In this document: positions 61,692 to 64,000 of the stretch, one piece after another | Layout: each line of letters opens with the position of its first letter | How positions within the stretch are numbered: the stretch's first letter is position 1 | DNA from: Hydractinia symbiolongicarpus | Lineage: Eukaryota; Cnidaria; Hydrozoa; Anthoathecata; Hydractiniidae | DNA length: 64,000 nucleotides | NCBI RefSeq assembly: GCF_029227915.1 | Contig: NC_079878.1 | Coordinates: 34,127,501 to 34,191,500 of the forward strand | Direction: 5' to 3' | The notes under the pieces: generated by a model | The model's database searches: none | Told to the model about the DNA's origin: nothing | Seen by the model: only the letters and a program-made list of their open reading frames with translations | Made by a program: the position numbers and the translations under genes

Positions 61692-61820
61692 GCGCTACCA
61701 CAGCGCCCGGTGTAATGGCTGAGTTTCGGCAATCATGTCAAATTAAGAAGAATGTTATTTCCTGGAGTCCAATTGTCTCCTTTATCACATTTATCAGGTC
61801 ACAGTCCAAAGTTAGTTCAA

Positions 61821-61824
61821 TTAA
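61821..61824. other. TTAA target site, left of MITE copy 1
   Basis: The satellite motif CAATTAAGTCC supplies TTAA. The element starts directly after it. On the right side the repeat reads CTAA (62576-62579), one base changed. Confidence 0.75.
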
Positions 61825-61841
61825 CCCTATTCGGTCCGGGG
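61825..61841. repeat. MITE copy 1 left terminal inverted repeat
   Basis: CCCTATTCGGTCCGGGG pairs with the right end at 62559-62575 with one mismatch. Confidence 0.8.
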
Positions 61842-62177
61842 GGGTGGATTCCGACTCCTTGACGTTTTTCTTTAATAACTCCTGATTGCTTTGTTATATG
61901 GCTATGATACTTACTGAGTTTGAACATTTATCTATTAGACACCGGCTTGCTAATTTTTTAGGTCCCATACCTTTCAGAGGCTTTGATATTGGCCTTTACT
62001 CGAAAGTACCTTTAAAAATCCCTATGAAATCCTTATAAGGGGGAAAATATAATAACTCCTGTTAGGATTATCCTTAGAACTTGAAACTTGCAACACAACT
62101 TTATTTCATTAAGAAGAATCATTTGGAATAATTTGAACACGTGACTAATTCGATTTCCCGATTTTGTCGGATTTTAA

Positions 62178-62206
62178 CCGAAAATCGGATGAAAACGGAT
62201 TTTCGG
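62178..62206. repeat. Internal stem-loop of the MITE
   Basis: CCGAAAATC (62178-62186) and GATTTTCGG (62198-62206) are a perfect 9-bp inverted repeat around an 11-nt loop. The same arms are present in MITE copy 2. Confidence 0.7.
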
Positions 62207-62376
62207 GCAATTTTTTGGCAATTCTTTATCCGATCCATGTAAAAACCGGAAGATTTGTTAAATAACTTTTATTAAGCTTTCAGAAACTTCAAACAGAATG
62301 TAAAAATTCGCTCTAGAACAAAAGTAATTATATTTCAAGCAGATAGTGGCATTTTTAACAATTTTCAAGCTTCTGA

Positions 62377-62384
62377 TGACGTCA
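62377..62384. promoter_or_regulatory. CRE-like palindrome TGACGTCA in the MITE
   Basis: This is an exact match to the CREB/ATF full site, also present in copy 2 (63876-63883). An E-box CACGTG lies at 62138-62143 (63638-63643 in copy 2). An 8-mer match is weak evidence of function. Confidence 0.3.
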
Positions 62385-62499
62385 CAGAAAATGTGCTGAG
62401 GCAAGCAAAAGTTTATTGGCGCCATTTTGTACATTTTATAACGTAATATAAGTGTGCCAAGTTTGATTCAATTGGAACAACCCTAAGGAAAGTTATTGA

Positions 62500-62531
62500 G
62501 GGGGGGGGGGCGGAATTCGCCCCCCCCCCCC
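62500..62531. repeat. G11 / C12 homopolymer hairpin in the MITE
   Basis: Eleven G (62500-62510), the 9-nt loop CGGAATTCG, then twelve C (62520-62531) form a perfect G:C stem. It could fold as a hairpin or a G-rich structure, and run lengths there may be unreliable in sequencing. It is not seen in copy 2 because the window ends at its start. Confidence 0.75.
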
Positions 62532-62558
62532 ATCCCCCGTCATAGTATGTTCGAAAAA

Positions 62559-62575
62559 CCCCGGACGGAATAGGG
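62559..62575. repeat. MITE copy 1 right terminal inverted repeat
   Basis: CCCCGGACGGAATAGGG is the inverted partner of 61825-61841 with one mismatch. It is followed by CTAAGTCC, satellite with a changed TTAA. Confidence 0.8.
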
Positions 62576-63325
62576 CTAAGTCCTACAGTCAATCGTTTCA
62601 TAGTTAAAAGCAATGCAGCCTAGTAATATGAGAAAATTATCGCTAAATACATGTTGGTACGAATATGTGACCCAACTGTTGTAATTGGAATGAACTGACA
62701 CCGTTAGAAAGTCAATGAAATGTAGTTTTTGATACTGTCGCTACTTCTTCAGCGCCCGATAACGGATAGGATTGGTCCCACAGTAAAGAATGACTTATTT
62801 TTCTAAATTGTTAAATGAAGCGCTACCACAGCGCCCAGTGTAATCGCCGAGTTCCGGCAATCACGTCAAATTAAGAAGAATGTTACTTCTTGGAGTCCAA
62901 TAATCTCCTTTATCACATTTATCAGGTCACAGTCCAAAGTTAGTTCACTTAAGTCCCACAGTCAATCGATTCACTGTTAAAAGCGATGCAACCTAGTAAT
63001 ATCAGATAAATATCGCTAAATACATGTTGCTACGAATATATGACCCAACCGTTGCAACTCAAACGGACTGACGCCGTTAGAAAGTCAATGAAATGTAGTT
63101 TTTGAAGCTGTCGCTATTTCTTCAGCGCGCGATAACGGCAAGGATTGGTCCCACAGTAAAGAATGACTTATTGATGTAAATTCTTAAATGAAGCGCTACC
63201 ACAGCGCCCGGTGTAATGGCTGAGTTTCGGCAATCATGTCAAATTAAGAAGAATGTTATTTCCTGGAGTCCAATTGTCTCCTTTATCACATTTATCAGGT
63301 CACAGTCCAAAGTTAGTTCAATTAA
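62576..63325. repeat. Satellite array, segment 4 (between the MITE copies)
   Basis: This is the right part of the split monomer, then full monomers from 62820 and 63193, in the same orientation. The first stretch (62576-62930) carries rarer variants (TCATAGTTAAAAGCAATGC, AATTGGAATGAACTG, GATACTGTCGCTAC). From about 62931 it copies 61430 onward. No gene is visible. Confidence 0.95.
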
Positions 63326-64000
63326 CCCTATTCGGTCCGGGGGGTGGATTCCGACTCCTTGACGTTTTTCTTTAATAACTCCTGATTGCTTTGTTATATG
63401 GCTATGATACTTACTGAGTTTGAACATTTATCTATTAGACACCGGCTTGCTAATTTTTTAGGTCCCATACCTTTCAGAGGCTTTGATATTGGCCTTTACT
63501 CGAAAGTACCTTTAAAAATCCCTATGAAATCCTTATAAGGGGGAAAATATAATAACTCCTGTTAGGATTATCCTTAGAACTTGAAACTTGCAACACAACT
63601 TTATTTCATTAAGAAGAATCATTTGGAATAATTTGAACACGTGACTAATTCGATTTTCCGATTTTGTCGGATTTTAACCGAAAATCGGATGAAAACGGAT
63701 TTTCGGGCAATTTTTGGCAATTCTTTATCCGATCCATGTAAAAACCGGAAGATATGTTAAATAACTTTTATTAAGCTTTCAGAAACTTCAAACAGAATGT
63801 AAAAATTCGCTCTAGAACAAAAGTAATTATATTTCAAGCAGATAGTGGCATTTTTAACAATTTTCAAGCTTCTGATGACGTCACAGAAAATGTGCTGAGG
63901 CAAGCAAAAGTTTATTGGCGCTATTTTGTTCATTTTATAACGTAATATAAGTGTGCCAAGTTTGATTCATTTGGAACAACCCTAAGGAAAGTTATTGAGG
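63326..64000. mobile_element. piggyBac-like MITE, copy 2 (cut by window end)
   Basis: This is the second copy, in a monomer at the same distance (133 bp) from the monomer start as copy 1 and preceded by TTAA (63322-63325). About 675 bp are visible. Differences from copy 1 are few: a shorter G run near the left end, CGATTTTCCG for CGATTTCCCG, AGATATG for AGATTTG, GCGCTATTTTGTTC for GCGCCATTTTGTAC, and CATTTGG for CAATTGG. It is better explained as a copy made with its satellite unit than as a second transposition. Confidence 0.85.

Larger units (their letters stand above)
32076..61824. repeat. Satellite array, segment 3
   Basis: There are 80 monomer starts from 32251 to 61692, same orientation. 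Lengths are 371-373 bp up to 36342, then exactly 373 bp for 50 consecutive monomers (36342 to 54992), then 370-373 bp to the MITE. The right part (about 55-61.7 kb) is more divergent, with altered monomer starts such as AATCGATCCCACAGC (56108), GCGTTATTACAGCGC (56481) and TCCCTACCACAGGGC (56853, 57969, 58342). I see no gene; the small open frames at about 51.5 and 54.2 kb are satellite in random frame. Confidence 0.97.
61825..62575. mobile_element. piggyBac-like non-autonomous DNA transposon (MITE), copy 1
   Basis: This 751-bp insertion has no reading frame of note. The ends are inverted repeats: the left starts CCCTATTCGGTCCGGGG and the right, read inward, CCCTATTCCGTCCGGGG (16 of 17 match). 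It sits in TTAA / cTAA within the satellite motif CAATTAAGTCC, and the monomer has its normal length (373 bp) once the element and one TTAA are removed. TTAA duplication and CCCTA-type ends are hallmarks of the piggyBac superfamily. With no transposase, it would need one supplied in trans. Orientation is arbitrary. Superfamily assignment rests on ends and target only. Confidence 0.8.
61430..62930. repeat. Composite unit of about 1,501 bp: two monomers plus MITE
   Basis: The sequence from about 61430 recurs at an offset of 1,501 bp (dropping to 1,500 and 1,499 after single-base run differences), including satellite on both sides and the MITE at the same site. Both copies share CGATTCACTGTT, GAAGCTGTCGC, TTATTGATGTAAATTC, CCCGGTGTAATGGC and TCTCCTTTATC. 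The second copy runs off the window, so only its first about 1.07 kb is seen. Confidence 0.88.

Noticed and set aside
61821-62579. MITE copies as two independent insertions
   Set aside because: Both are at the same monomer position, and flanking satellite shares private variants at the same offset. Duplication of the whole unit is simpler.
62413-62613. 66-codon frame at the MITE right end, and 63239-63427 at the left end of copy 2
   Set aside because: They span homopolymer runs, terminal repeats and satellite. They show no transposase motif.

Overview
The window is eukaryotic satellite DNA, most likely heterochromatin of an invertebrate animal. It is one head-to-tail array of an AT-rich monomer of about 373 bp, all in one orientation. 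I count 144 monomer starts plus a partial monomer at the left edge. The array is interrupted by four insertions: two copies of one CR1/L2-like non-LTR retrotransposon (LINE), and two copies of a 751-bp piggyBac-like miniature inverted-repeat element (MITE). No host protein-coding gene, tRNA or rRNA is visible. The LINE subtype (winged-helix-like segment plus SGNH esterase in ORF1, AP endonuclease plus reverse transcriptase in ORF2, short AAG tail) fits an invertebrate. A cnidarian is possible, but I cannot fix the species.

Layout: 1-5473 satellite; 5474-10181 LINE copy 1 (+), 4,708 bp with a 6-bp target duplication; 10182-27698 satellite; 27699-32072 LINE copy 2 (-), the same element without its first 334 bp; 32076-61824 satellite; 61825-62575 MITE copy 1 in a TTAA site; 62576-63325 satellite; 63326-64000 MITE copy 2, cut by the window edge. 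Within the satellite, higher-order units of 2, 3, 4 and 5 monomers are tandemly duplicated in different places. This points to repeated local unequal exchange.

The LINE copies are nearly identical: their aligned parts have equal length (4,374 bp) and I saw four nucleotide differences in coding sequence. ORF2 is intact in both, so they are young. ORF1 and ORF2 overlap in the -1 frame exactly at a TTTTTTA heptamer, and ORF2 has no ATG before its endonuclease is already partly read. ORF2 may therefore be made by -1 frameshifting. A satellite block at about 14357-16092 is the unoccupied counterpart of the copy 1 target and defines that insertion to the base.

The main points of interest are the frameshift signal, the built-in empty site, a run of 50 consecutive monomers of exactly 373 bp, paired changes in two short satellite inverted repeats, and the MITE that was duplicated with its satellite host unit.
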